Of a DNA stretch of 64,000 bases, positions 56,290-64,000 are shown one piece after another (position 1 is the first letter of the stretch; every line of letters begins with the position of its first letter). The translations under genes were made by a program, and so were the position numbers. Source of the DNA: Oxalobacter paraformigenes (lineage in GTDB: Bacteria > Pseudomonadota > Gammaproteobacteria > Burkholderiales > Burkholderiaceae_D); contig NZ_KI392030.1 of assembly GCF_000158475.2 (NCBI RefSeq), forward strand, positions 329,628 to 393,627, given 5' to 3'. The notes beneath the pieces are model-generated. The model saw nothing but the letters and a program-made list of their open reading frames with translations. It searched no databases and was not told the origin of the DNA.

Positions 56290-58959
56290 TCATGGCGGGG
56301 GCGGCAGAAAGGGAAACGTCAATGTAAATCGTGCACCGCCGTCACTTCGGGATTCACCGACAATGGTACCATCATGAGCTTTCATGATCGCTTTGGAAAT
56401 AGCCAGCCCCAACCCTATTCCAGGCGTGGCATTTTCTTTGTCGCCTCTTTCAAACTTCTCGAAAATCGTGTGTTCCTGACCGGCGGGAAGACCCGGACCA
56501 TGATCGTCTATCGTTAAAACAATCCGGTTTTCCTTGTTGTAACCGCTGATTTCGATGGAAGAGTTTTCGGGCGTGTATTTGGATGCGTTTTCAAGAATAT
56601 TGACGAGTACTCTTTCGATCAGGACCGCATCAATGTGGGCCAGCGGAAGATCGTTGGCGAGGTGAACGCTGATCGGACGTTTGCCGAGCAGGGAAGCGCA
56701 ACTGGACAATGCACTGCCGATCACTTCTTCAAGAGGTTGCCATTGCCGGTTCAACTGGACTGTTCCGGATTCCAGTTTGGCCATGTCCAGCAAGTTGCTG
56801 ACAAGGTCATTCATTCGCAGGGCGGATTGGCGTATGGCGTCCAGTAACTCTTTCTGTTCTGCGCTGACGTGAGGTTTTGTCATTAAAAGCGTATCAGCCA
56901 GACCGACTAGCGCCGTCAACGGTGTTCTCAGGTCATGGGAAATGGCGGATAGCAACGAGTTTCGCAGTCGTTCGGATTCGACCTGTACAATCGTTTTCTG
57001 GGCGACCTCAAGATAATGAATCCGTTCGATTGAAATCGCCAGCAAGGACGCGCAGATATCGAGCAGCCTGCGCTGTTCAGGCCCGAGAACGGCATTTTCT
57101 CCGGGTTCAACGGCCAATATGCCTCTGAGGCGCATGGTCGCTTTCAAAGGCAAAACGAGGCAGGGACTGGTTGGCAAGGTATCGGTGCCCAGTCCGGCAG
57201 GCAAACCATGTTCGTAGGCCCATTGGACGAGCGCTATGTTCGGGTTGGCGGTCGCATTGGGCATCTTTTGCAATTGGTCGTTTTCATCTGCAACGAACAG
57301 GGCCTGTTTCGCATCGAATTCGGTATGAAGAAAACGGGCGGCAATGTCGGCTATCTGCTCGATCATCAGAACAGCCGACAGATCGCGGGACATTTCATAC
57401 AAGCTGCGTACTCTCCGTTCCCGTTCGATTGCCGCGTTGCTCTGCATTTTCAGGCTTGCCGTCAATTGACCGATGATAAGTGCCACCACAAGCATGACGC
57501 TGAATGTGATGGCGAACTGGGCGTCGCTGACCGCAATGGAAAACCGCGGTGGCACGAAAAAGATATCGAAAAGAAAAACACTTACGAAAGCTGCCAGAAC
57601 TGCGGCGCCACGGCCATAACGCACAGCAATGCACGCGACTGCCAGCAGAAAAAACATGACGATATTCGTCAGTTCAAGCGTTTCCCTGAACGGAATGGCG
57701 AACAAGGTCGTAATGGCGCATATTATCAAGGTTGCCAGATAGCCCCTCCACTCCGATTTGGTCGGAAGCGAGGGAACGCACAATGACGGCAGCCGGAAAA
57801 CGGCCTGTTGGGGTACCGAAACCTGCAGGATATCGAGATCGTCTGCACGCATTTCGATTTTCTGGGCAGTCGATTTTTTCCATGGCCAGTACCATTTTCG
57901 CGGCGCTCTACCCAGTACGAGTCGGGAAAGATTGTGATCTCTGGCGTAATGTATGAGACCGGACGCGACATTGGAAGCGGATTGGGTGACAGCCGTGGCA
58001 CCCAGATCGCTGGCCAGTTTCAGGAGTTTCGTCGCTTTTTCGCGTGTTTCATTGTCGTTTTCATGCAAGATGGAAGGCGATTCGACATATATGGCGTGCC
58101 ATGGAACATCAAGCTGGGAGGCAAGACGTGCACTGCTGCGAATGACTTTTTCCCCGATTTCGTCTGGCGTGATGCAGGCCAATAGAGATTCCCGGTGAGG
58201 CCAGACAGTCGTGCTGGCATTTCTCAAACGGTATGCCTGTATTTCGCCGTCGATGCGATCGGCTGTTCGTCTGAGGGTCAATTCACGCAGAGCCAGCAGA
58301 TTGCCTTTACGGAAAAAGTTTTTGGAAGCCAGAAGAGTTTGTTCCGGAAGATACATTTTTCCTTGTTTCAGACGGAGAATGAGTTCGTCCGGCGGTAAAT
58401 CAATAACAGTAACTTCTTCGGCCTGGTCGAAAATACGGTCAGGCACGGTTTCTCTCACCGGGATTCCGGTAATACGGCTGACGATATCATTAAGGCTTTC
58501 AAGATGCTGGACATTCATGGTTGTCCATACATTGATTCCCGCACGCAGCAATTCTTCAACGTCCTGCCAGCGTTTTGGGTGCCGCGAACCTGGCACATTG
58601 CTGTGGGCCAGTTCGTCGACCAGTATCAGGGCATCCGGATGGGACTTTCCGAATTCCAGAGCGGCGTCGAGATCGAATTCATCCAGAATGCGGCCCCGAT
58701 AAGCTATTTTTTTCAACCCCAGGCAAGGAAGGTTCTTTACCAGCCTGGCTGTTTCCTTGCGACCATGTGTTTCGATGATCCCGACGACAAGAGGCGTGTG
58801 CTGTTTCAGCGCTTCGTGGGCAGCCGTAAGCATGGCGTATGTCTTGCCAACGCCGGCAGAAGCGCCGAAAAAGATTTTCAGACGTCCTCTTTTTGCCTGG
58901 TCTTCATCTGCATTGACCTGTTTTAGCAACAGATCGGGGTTGGGGCGTTTGTCGTTCAT
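56290..58959 (-). CDS. kdpD: KdpD sensor histidine kinase
   Basis: A 889-residue membrane sensor kinase for potassium limitation and osmotic stress. Order of parts: N-terminal KdpD domain with Walker A GASAGVGKT at residues 32-40, a universal-stress-like domain (about 250-370), DUF4118 with four membrane segments (about 395-500), a GAF-like region, then HisKA with the phosphoacceptor His in AISHDLRTPLTALVG near residue 670 and the HATPase domain with NILENASKYTPENS and DDHGPGLP. It ends four bases before the first in-frame start of kdpE. Intact. Confidence 0.95.
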   Translation of the reverse strand: MNDKRPNPDLLLKQVNADEDQAKRGRLKIFFGASAGVGKTYAMLTAAHEALKQHTPLVVGIIETHGRKETARLVKNLPCLGLKKIAYRGRILDEFDLDAALEFGKSHPDALILVDELAHSNVPGSRHPKRWQDVEELLRAGINVWTTMNVQHLESLNDIVSRITGIPVRETVPDRIFDQAEEVTVIDLPPDELILRLKQGKMYLPEQTLLASKNFFRKGNLLALRELTLRRTADRIDGEIQAYRLRNASTTVWPHRESLLACITPDEIGEKVIRSSARLASQLDVPWHAIYVESPSILHENDNETREKATKLLKLASDLGATAVTQSASNVASGLIHYARDHNLSRLVLGRAPRKWYWPWKKSTAQKIEMRADDLDILQVSVPQQAVFRLPSLCVPSLPTKSEWRGYLATLIICAITTLFAIPFRETLELTNIVMFFLLAVACIAVRYGRGAAVLAAFVSVFLFDIFFVPPRFSIAVSDAQFAITFSVMLVVALIIGQLTASLKMQSNAAIERERRVRSLYEMSRDLSAVLMIEQIADIAARFLHTEFDAKQALFVADENDQLQKMPNATANPNIALVQWAYEHGLPAGLGTDTLPTSPCLVLPLKATMRLRGILAVEPGENAVLGPEQRRLLDICASLLAISIERIHYLEVAQKTIVQVESERLRNSLLSAISHDLRTPLTALVGLADTLLMTKPHVSAEQKELLDAIRQSALRMNDLVSNLLDMAKLESGTVQLNRQWQPLEEVIGSALSSCASLLGKRPISVHLANDLPLAHIDAVLIERVLVNILENASKYTPENSSIEISGYNKENRIVLTIDDHGPGLPAGQEHTIFEKFERGDKENATPGIGLGLAISKAIMKAHDGTIVGESRSDGGARFTLTFPFLPPPP

Positions 58960-59006
58960 GATTTAATCGCAGACGAATAGAGTTGTTAAAAATTCAGACA
59001 GATTTT

Positions 59007-59630
59007 TCAGGTACCTTTCTTGTAAACAGTAGCGGTTTCCATTTTGTCGAGGGCAAGATTCAGTTCAAGCACATTGACTTTCGGTTCGCCCAGAAAGTGG
59101 AAACGCATGGGTTCGGTATATTTGTCGATCAGTTCACGGATTTGATTTTCCGGCATGTTTCTGGCCCGGGCAACTCTTTTGATCTGGTAATTGGCGGCCG
59201 CAAGACTGATGTGAGGATCAAGCCCGCTTGCCGAAGACGTCACCAGATCGACCGGGATCGGCAGATCGTTACCGGGATCCGCTTTCCTGAGTCGGGCGAT
59301 GCGTTCTTTGACATTGTCGACCAACTGCGGATTGGTCGGTCCCAGATTGGAACCGCTGGAAGCCGCAGCATTATAGGGATGTGGTGAGGTTGCCGACGGA
59401 CGTCCCCAGAAATAGCCGGGTTTCGAAAAATTCTGGCCGATCAGCCGGGAACCGATAAATTTGCCGTTTTTCCAGATCAGGCTGCCGTTCGCTTTTTCAG
59501 GAAATGCCGATTGGGAGATACCTGTGATGATGAGTGGATAAGCCAGTCCGGTCAGCAGGGTCATAAGAATCATGAGAATGACCGAGGGATACAGAATCTT
59601 TCTAAAAAAGGAAATGTTGAAATTTTGCAT
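59007..59630 (-). CDS. kdpC: Potassium-transporting ATPase KdpC subunit
   Basis: KdpC is the single-span catalytic-chaperone subunit of the Kdp K+ pump. The 207-residue protein has one N-terminal membrane segment (about 13-35) and a periplasmic domain with the conserved FWGRPSATSPHPYNAAASSGSN block (about 75-96, split here) and VTSSASGLDPHISLAAA. It lies 17 bp after kdpB and 47 bp before kdpD. Complete. Confidence 0.95.
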   Translation of the reverse strand: MQNFNISFFRKILYPSVILMILMTLLTGLAYPLIITGISQSAFPEKANGSLIWKNGKFIGSRLIGQNFSKPGYFWGRPSATSPHPYNAAASSGSNLGPTNPQLVDNVKERIARLRKADPGNDLPIPVDLVTSSASGLDPHISLAAANYQIKRVARARNMPENQIRELIDKYTEPMRFHFLGEPKVNVLELNLALDKMETATVYKKGT

Positions 59631-59647
59631 GGTTTACCTCCGCGTTT

Positions 59648-61711
59648 TTATACAAGCCCCAAAAGCGACAACAGCATGTCGATCACTTTGATGCCGATAA
59701 ATGGTGTCATGATGCCCCCCAGTCCGTAAATCAGCAGATTGCGGCGAAGGAGCGCAGCGGCTCCCAAAGGACGGTATTTGACGCCTTTCAGGGCCAGCGG
59801 GATCAGAAAAATAATGATCAGGGCATTGAAAATCACAGCGCTCAATATCGCTGAAGCCGGGCTGGACAATCCCATCAGATTCAGAGCTTCCAGTTGAGGA
59901 TAGGTTGCAACGAAAGCTGCCGGAACAATAGCGAAGTATTTCGCGATGTCATTTGCGATACTGAAAGTAGTCAGCGAACCGCGGGTGATCAGCATTTGTT
60001 TGCCGGTTTCGACAATTTCGATCAGTTTTGTCGGATTGCTGTCCAGATCGACCATATTGCCCGCTTCCTTGGCAGCCTGAGTGCCGGTATTCATGGCGAC
60101 AGCCACATCGGCCTGAGCCAGCGCAGGGGCGTCATTCGTTCCATCACCGGTCATGGCAACCAGTCTGCCGTCGTTCTGATAGTCGCGAATGAGTTGCAGT
60201 TTCGCTTCCGGCGTTGATTCGGCCAGAAAATCGTCAACACCGGCTTCAGCTGCGATGGCGGCTGCCGTCAGGCGGTTGTCTCCGGTGACCATCACGGTTT
60301 TGATTCCCATTTTACGCAGTTCAGCGAATCTTTCCTTGATGTCGTTTTTAACGATGTCTTTCAGTTCGACAACCCCCAGGGGTTTGCCATTTTCTGCGAC
60401 GACAAGCGGGGTACTGCCGGACAGGGCCACTTCATCGACCAGAGATTGCAGCATGTAAGGAAACGCATAACCGCCTGATTCCGAATAAACACGAATGGCG
60501 TCAGCTGCGCCTTTCCGGATGTTTTTTCCTGAAATGTCCACGCCGCTCATTCTCGTCTGTGCGGAAAAAGGAATAAAACGGGAATCGTTTTCGGTATCCA
60601 GTCGAGCAAGGGACGGGAATTTCTCTCTTGCCAGCGATACGATGCTGCGTCCTTCCGGTGTTTCATCTGCCAGAGAAGCCAGATAAGCAGCCGTTGCCAG
60701 TTGTTCTTCCGAGACGCCCGAGACAGGGAGAAATTGGCTGGCTTGTCTGCTGCCGAGGGTGATAGTTCCCGTTTTGTCCAGCAGCAGTACATCGACGTCA
60801 CCGGCTGCCTCAACGGCTCTGCCCGAGGTCGCAATGACATTGGCCTGCATCAGGCGGCTCATACCGGCAACCCCGATAGCCGAGAGCAGGCCTGCAATCG
60901 TTGTCGGTATGAGACAAACCAGTAGCGCAACGAGCACAACGAGGCCGACAGCGTGTCCCATTCCGGTTTGATCGACGGCAAACCGGGAAAACGGCAGGAG
61001 AGTAACCACAACACTCAGAAAAACGATGGTCAGAGCCACAAGAAGAATCGTCAAGGCAATTTCGTTCGGTGTTTTCTGTCTTTTTGCGTTTTCGACCATG
61101 GCAATCATGCGGTCAACGAACGTTTCTCCCGGATTGGAAGTGATCCGGACGACGAGGCAATCGGACAGGACTTTCGTGCCGCCGGTGACGGCCGAAAAGT
61201 CACCGCCGGATTCCCGGATGACGGGAGCGGATTCACCGGTGATAGCGCTTTCGTCAACTGATGCCGAACCCTCGATTATTTCACCGTCAGCGGGAATGAA
61301 ATCCCCGGCAGGAACAAGGACAAGATCGCTTTTTCGCAGGGCGTCCGCCTCGATTAACTGATACTGGAGCGAATTCATGGGTGTGCCCGGCAAAAATGGT
61401 CCCAGAATGCGTTTTGCCCAGATTTTTTTCTTCAGGCTGCGGAGGCTTTCGGCCTGGGCTTTGCTCCGTCCTTCAGCCAGCGCTTCTGCAAAATTGGCGA
61501 ATAATACGGTAAACCACAGCCATAGAGTAATGCCCAACGTGAATCCGTCGAACTGGACAATAGTCAGAAGCGTCGTAAAAATGCTGCCGACATAAACGAC
61601 AAGCATAACCGGATTGTGCAACTGGACGCGCGGATTCAGTTTACGGAAGGCATCCGCTATGGCTGGCCACAGCAGTGCGGTATCAAATAAAGGTAAAGTC
61701 TTGTTTGCCAT
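59648..61711 (-). CDS. kdpB: Potassium-transporting ATPase KdpB subunit (P-type ATPase)
   Basis: KdpB is the ATP-hydrolysing P-type subunit of the Kdp complex. The 687-residue protein has the phosphorylated Asp312 in [11 protein letters not shown], the actuator-domain motif TGES at 158-161 and the hinge [17 protein letters not shown]. Its ion channel-like region has the family [12 protein letters not shown] motif (about 269-280). The gene is 9 bp downstream of kdpA. No disruption seen. Confidence 0.97.
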   Translation of the reverse strand: MANKTLPLFDTALLWPAIADAFRKLNPRVQLHNPVMLVVYVGSIFTTLLTIVQFDGFTLGITLWLWFTVLFANFAEALAEGRSKAQAESLRSLKKKIWAKRILGPFLPGTPMNSLQYQLIEADALRKSDLVLVPAGDFIPADGEIIEGSASVDESAITGESAPVIRESGGDFSAVTGGTKVLSDCLVVRITSNPGETFVDRMIAMVENAKRQKTPNEIALTILLVALTIVFLSVVVTLLPFSRFAVDQTGMGHAVGLVVLVALLVCLIPTTIAGLLSAIGVAGMSRLMQANVIATSGRAVEAAGDVDVLLLDKTGTITLGSRQASQFLPVSGVSEEQLATAAYLASLADETPEGRSIVSLAREKFPSLARLDTENDSRFIPFSAQTRMSGVDISGKNIRKGAADAIRVYSESGGYAFPYMLQSLVDEVALSGSTPLVVAENGKPLGVVELKDIVKNDIKERFAELRKMGIKTVMVTGDNRLTAAAIAAEAGVDDFLAESTPEAKLQLIRDYQNDGRLVAMTGDGTNDAPALAQADVAVAMNTGTQAAKEAGNMVDLDSNPTKLIEIVETGKQMLITRGSLTTFSIANDIAKYFAIVPAAFVATYPQLEALNLMGLSSPASAILSAVIFNALIIIFLIPLALKGVKYRPLGAAALLRRNLLIYGLGGIMTPFIGIKVIDMLLSLLGLV

Positions 61712-61720
61712 GATTGTTCC

Positions 61721-63514
61721 TTAATTCGCCCACAACATCAGATGTTCGACAACGGGTCCCAATGCCAGTGAAGGGACGTAGTTCAACAGGCCAATCAGGA
61801 GAACCGTTATGATGAGCAGGGTGACGAAAAGTGGCCCATGTGTCGGCAAGGTGCCTTCGGTAACCGCAATGCGTTTTTTGGCGGCCATTGAGCCGGCAAT
61901 GGCCAGTACCGGGATGATTCCGCCGAATCGGCCAAGCCACATGACCACTGCCAGGGTGTAGTTGTAGAAAGGCGTATTAACGGAAAGGCCGGCGAAGGCG
62001 CTGCCATTGTTGTTTGCGGCAGAGGTGAAAGCATAGAGAATTTCACTGAATCCATGTGGTCCCGGATTCAGGATGCCTGCCCGGCCTGCTTCTGTCATGG
62101 TTGCCAGTGCCGTACCGCAAAGAACAACGATCGGGGTAATCAGGATAGCGATGGAAGCCATCTTCATATCGAATACCTCGATTTTTTTGCTCAGGTATTC
62201 CGGCGTTCTCCCGATCATGAGGCCGGCGATAAACACGGCCATGATGGCGAAAACCAGCATGTTGTATAAACCGGTGCCAACGCCGCCGAAGACAACTTCA
62301 CCCAGTTGCATCAGAATCAGGGGAACCGCACCACCAAGCGGGGTGAACGAGTCGAGCATGGCATTGACAGCACCGCAGGATGCGCCTGTTGTTATCGCTG
62401 CGAACAGGCTGCTGGCCGAAATGCCGAAACGGACTTCCTTGCCTTCCATATTGCCTCCGGCCTGAGCAACGCTTGATAACTGATCGACTCCCAAAGTCGA
62501 AAAGTGAGGATTACCCATTTGTTCGAAATAAGTGACGCCCAGTGCAAAAATGATGAACATGACAAACATGGCTGAAAAAATGGCGAAGCCCTGACGTTTG
62601 TCAGCCACCATGTTTCCGAACGTGAAACACAGCGCGGCGGGGATCAGGAAAATGCACAGCATTTCCATGAAATTGGCAAGTGGTGTTGGGTTTTCAAAGG
62701 GGTGGGCTGAATTGGTATTGAAAAAACCGCCTCCGTTTGTTCCCAGCAATTTGATGGAAAGTTGGGATGCTACCGGCCCCATGGCCAACGTCTGGGTGGT
62801 GGAACTTTTTGCTTCAAGTTCCGGTTGCCCTTCTTTGTCCAGAACGATTTCACCGTTGAGATCTTTGACAGGTTCCTGCCAGGTCTGCGTTTCAATTGTC
62901 TGAACTTCTGTATAAGGCGAGAGATTTTGTATGACGCCCTGGCTTGCCAAAAGAAGAGCGAAGATGGCTGACAGCGGAATGAGAATCCACAAAGTCGTTC
63001 TGGTCAGATCGACCCATACGTTCCCGATGGTTTTGGCAGAACGTCTGACAAAACCACGGATAAGAGCGATGACCACGACAATACCGGTTGCAGCCGACAG
63101 AAAGTTTTGTACAGTCAATGCCGTCATCTGCGTGAAATAACTCATGGTCGTTTCGCCGCCATAGCCCTGCCAGTTGGTATTGGTGACAAAGCTGATGGCG
63201 GTGTTGACTGAGGAGTCAACGGAAATGTTGACCATGTCCTGTGGATTGAAAGGCAGAAACAGTTGCAGACGCTGGATCAGAAATACTGCTATAACACCCA
63301 GTACATTGAAAATGACCAGGCCGATGCAATAGGAAACCCAGCCGGTTTCTGTTTCCGGATTGATCCCAAGAAGACGATAGACGGGTTGTTCAATGTACTT
63401 GCCCCATTTGAAACGGCCGTTCATAACGGCATCGATCATTCTTCCCAGTGGCCAACTGAGCACGAGAAGAACGGCCACAAACGAAGTGATCAGTAATAGG
63501 GACTGACTTGTCAT
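61721..63514 (-). CDS. kdpA: Potassium-transporting ATPase KdpA subunit
   Basis: KdpA is the K+ selective channel-like subunit. The 597-residue protein from 63514 has about ten membrane segments and four P-loops; [14 protein letters not shown] (first), [20 protein letters not shown] (second) and [15 protein letters not shown] carry the selectivity-filter glycines. The start at 63514 overlaps the kdpF stop (ATGA), with GGAGGA seven bases upstream. An open frame upstream of this start to 63709 belongs to the region of kdpF and is rejected. Confidence 0.96.
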   Translation of the reverse strand: MTSQSLLLITSFVAVLLVLSWPLGRMIDAVMNGRFKWGKYIEQPVYRLLGINPETETGWVSYCIGLVIFNVLGVIAVFLIQRLQLFLPFNPQDMVNISVDSSVNTAISFVTNTNWQGYGGETTMSYFTQMTALTVQNFLSAATGIVVVIALIRGFVRRSAKTIGNVWVDLTRTTLWILIPLSAIFALLLASQGVIQNLSPYTEVQTIETQTWQEPVKDLNGEIVLDKEGQPELEAKSSTTQTLAMGPVASQLSIKLLGTNGGGFFNTNSAHPFENPTPLANFMEMLCIFLIPAALCFTFGNMVADKRQGFAIFSAMFVMFIIFALGVTYFEQMGNPHFSTLGVDQLSSVAQAGGNMEGKEVRFGISASSLFAAITTGASCGAVNAMLDSFTPLGGAVPLILMQLGEVVFGGVGTGLYNMLVFAIMAVFIAGLMIGRTPEYLSKKIEVFDMKMASIAILITPIVVLCGTALATMTEAGRAGILNPGPHGFSEILYAFTSAANNNGSAFAGLSVNTPFYNYTLAVVMWLGRFGGIIPVLAIAGSMAAKKRIAVTEGTLPTHGPLFVTLLIITVLLIGLLNYVPSLALGPVVEHLMLWAN

Positions 63515-63603
63515 GATAAGTCCTCCGGATACAGTAAAGCGGCGACAAGGTAAACAAATAGCAGCGTAGCAAGAATGGCAGCCAGAACGTGCAGCCAGAA
63601 CAT
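63511..63603 (-). CDS. kdpF: Small membrane protein KdpF
   Basis: A 30-residue hydrophobic peptide ([15 protein letters not shown] then [15 protein letters not shown]) upstream of kdpA and overlapping its start by 4 bp. One membrane helix with a short C-terminal end. A strong AGGAGG ribosome site lies just upstream. KdpF stabilises the KdpABC complex. It is short enough to be missed by length-based gene calling. Confidence 0.85.
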   Translation of the reverse strand: MFWLHVLAAILATLLFVYLVAALLYPEDLS

Positions 63604-63948
63604 GATGGTTACCTCCTGTTCGGATTTTCTGTTTTTTATGGACAGCGTTTTGGGTCTTTTGTCGAAAACACGATGGTTTCAGTCCACATCCTAGAAAAAA
63701 AGAAATCAAAAGACCGACAAGAGTTGCCGTGTGGATATCAGGAAAATATCAAGATAAAATAGGTTGTCGCGAGGAGTGAAAAACGGGAAAAGACAGAAAA
63801 ACAATATCTGTTGGGAGAAACAGGAGATATAGTGTTGTCTTTGACGTTATTTTTTCAATACTGGATTGAGATTTTCGCCAGTTGGTTCCGGAAATTTGCA
63901 GGTTGATCTTTTTTGCAAGATAACTGATTTGGTTCACAGGCGGATTCG
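63604..63948. other. 345-bp region upstream of kdpFABC
   Basis: Divergent from an edge gene on plus, this must hold the kdp promoter and any KdpE-binding site. The sequence is AT-rich with several runs of A and T. I could not place a confident -35/-10 pair or KdpE site. An ORF on minus at 63749-63937 has no ribosome site and is not called. Confidence 0.45.
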
Positions 63949-64000
63949 ATGTTTAACGAACAGATAGTTCAAAAAATCATGGATGAGATCGAGGATCTCA
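63949..64000 (+). CDS. Start of an unidentified gene at the right edge
   Basis: An ATG at 63949 with GGCGGA five to eight bases upstream opens a frame encoding MFNEQIVQKIMDEIEDL before the window ends. Seventeen residues are too few to name a family. The short, acidic, amphipathic start could be a cytoplasmic protein. It is divergent from kdpF. Confidence 0.4.
   Translation, partial: MFNEQIVQKIMDEIEDL

Noticed and set aside
61721-63709. Longer kdpA with a 65-residue Cys-rich start
   Set aside because: The added part overlaps kdpF in another frame. The ATG at 63514 has an ideal ribosome site and the family N-terminus.

Overview
The window reads as a chromosomal segment of a moderate-GC betaproteobacterium, most likely an Oxalobacter-like member of the Oxalobacteraceae. 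This is inferred from three things. The gene sets aroQ-accB-accC, lptD-surA-pdxA-rsmA and amgK-murU look betaproteobacterial. There is a formyl-CoA:oxalate-type CoA-transferase. Several enzymes could handle glyoxylate-level carbon (an alanine/serine-glyoxylate aminotransferase and a tartronate-semialdehyde-reductase-type dehydrogenase). No rRNA, tRNA, insertion sequence, prophage or CRISPR array was recognised. Almost all of the DNA is dense, intact housekeeping sequence.

Layout. 1-2.5 kb (minus): start of accC, then accB, aroQ and a conserved protein of unknown function. 2.5-9.1 kb (plus): mpl (peptidoglycan recycling), a YqiA-like esterase, an RNB-family ribonuclease, a TonB-like protein, aroE and mtgA. 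9.3-11.8 kb: corA converging on a radical SAM enzyme. 12.1-17.3 kb (plus): the most distinctive locus, with a ThDP-dependent decarboxylase/lyase of unknown substrate, a Frc-like class III CoA-transferase, then sucC and sucD, closed by a strong terminator. 17.4-19.4 kb (minus): pncC, pgpA and thiL. 19.6-24.2 kb (plus): a Na+/H+ antiporter-family protein, dnaB, a DUF47 protein and a PiT phosphate transporter. 24.2-26.4 kb (minus): DUF475 membrane protein, Bax-inhibitor-1 protein and hpf. 26.5-27.4 kb: a NhaR-like LysR regulator. 27.4-32.9 kb (minus): rsmA, pdxA, surA and lptD.

33.0-34.8 kb (plus): amgK-murU, which with mpl indicates salvage of cell-wall sugars and peptides. 34.9-41.1 kb: panD, a possible broken small gene, nudJ-mnmA, a GST, purB, a PagL-type lipid A deacylase and a beta-hydroxyacid dehydrogenase. 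41.3-43.7 kb (minus): a ketopantoate-reductase-family gene followed by a glyoxylate aminotransferase, with a perfect 17-bp palindrome between them. 43.9-48.1 kb: a 15-codon leader-like ORF, dps, and a large SWIM/SNF2 helicase. 48.4-55.5 kb: tex, ubiX, an AI-2E family permease, a small acidic protein, a diaminopimelate-dehydrogenase-family enzyme and an NSS-family symporter. 55.5-63.6 kb (minus): a complete kdpFABCDE potassium uptake and sensing locus, including the 30-residue kdpF. The start of an unidentified plus-strand gene lies at the right edge.

The locus most worth study is 12.1-17.3 kb. A CoA-transferase with the Frc catalytic Asp169, but with Gln in place of the Trp48 of Frc, sits between a ThDP enzyme that is neither canonical Oxc nor glyoxylate carboligase and a complete succinyl-CoA synthetase. 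One reading is an ATP-driven route in which SucCD makes succinyl-CoA, the transferase moves CoA to a small dicarboxylate such as oxalate, and the ThDP enzyme acts on the product. This is a hypothesis; the sequence shows the gene association and active-site residues only.
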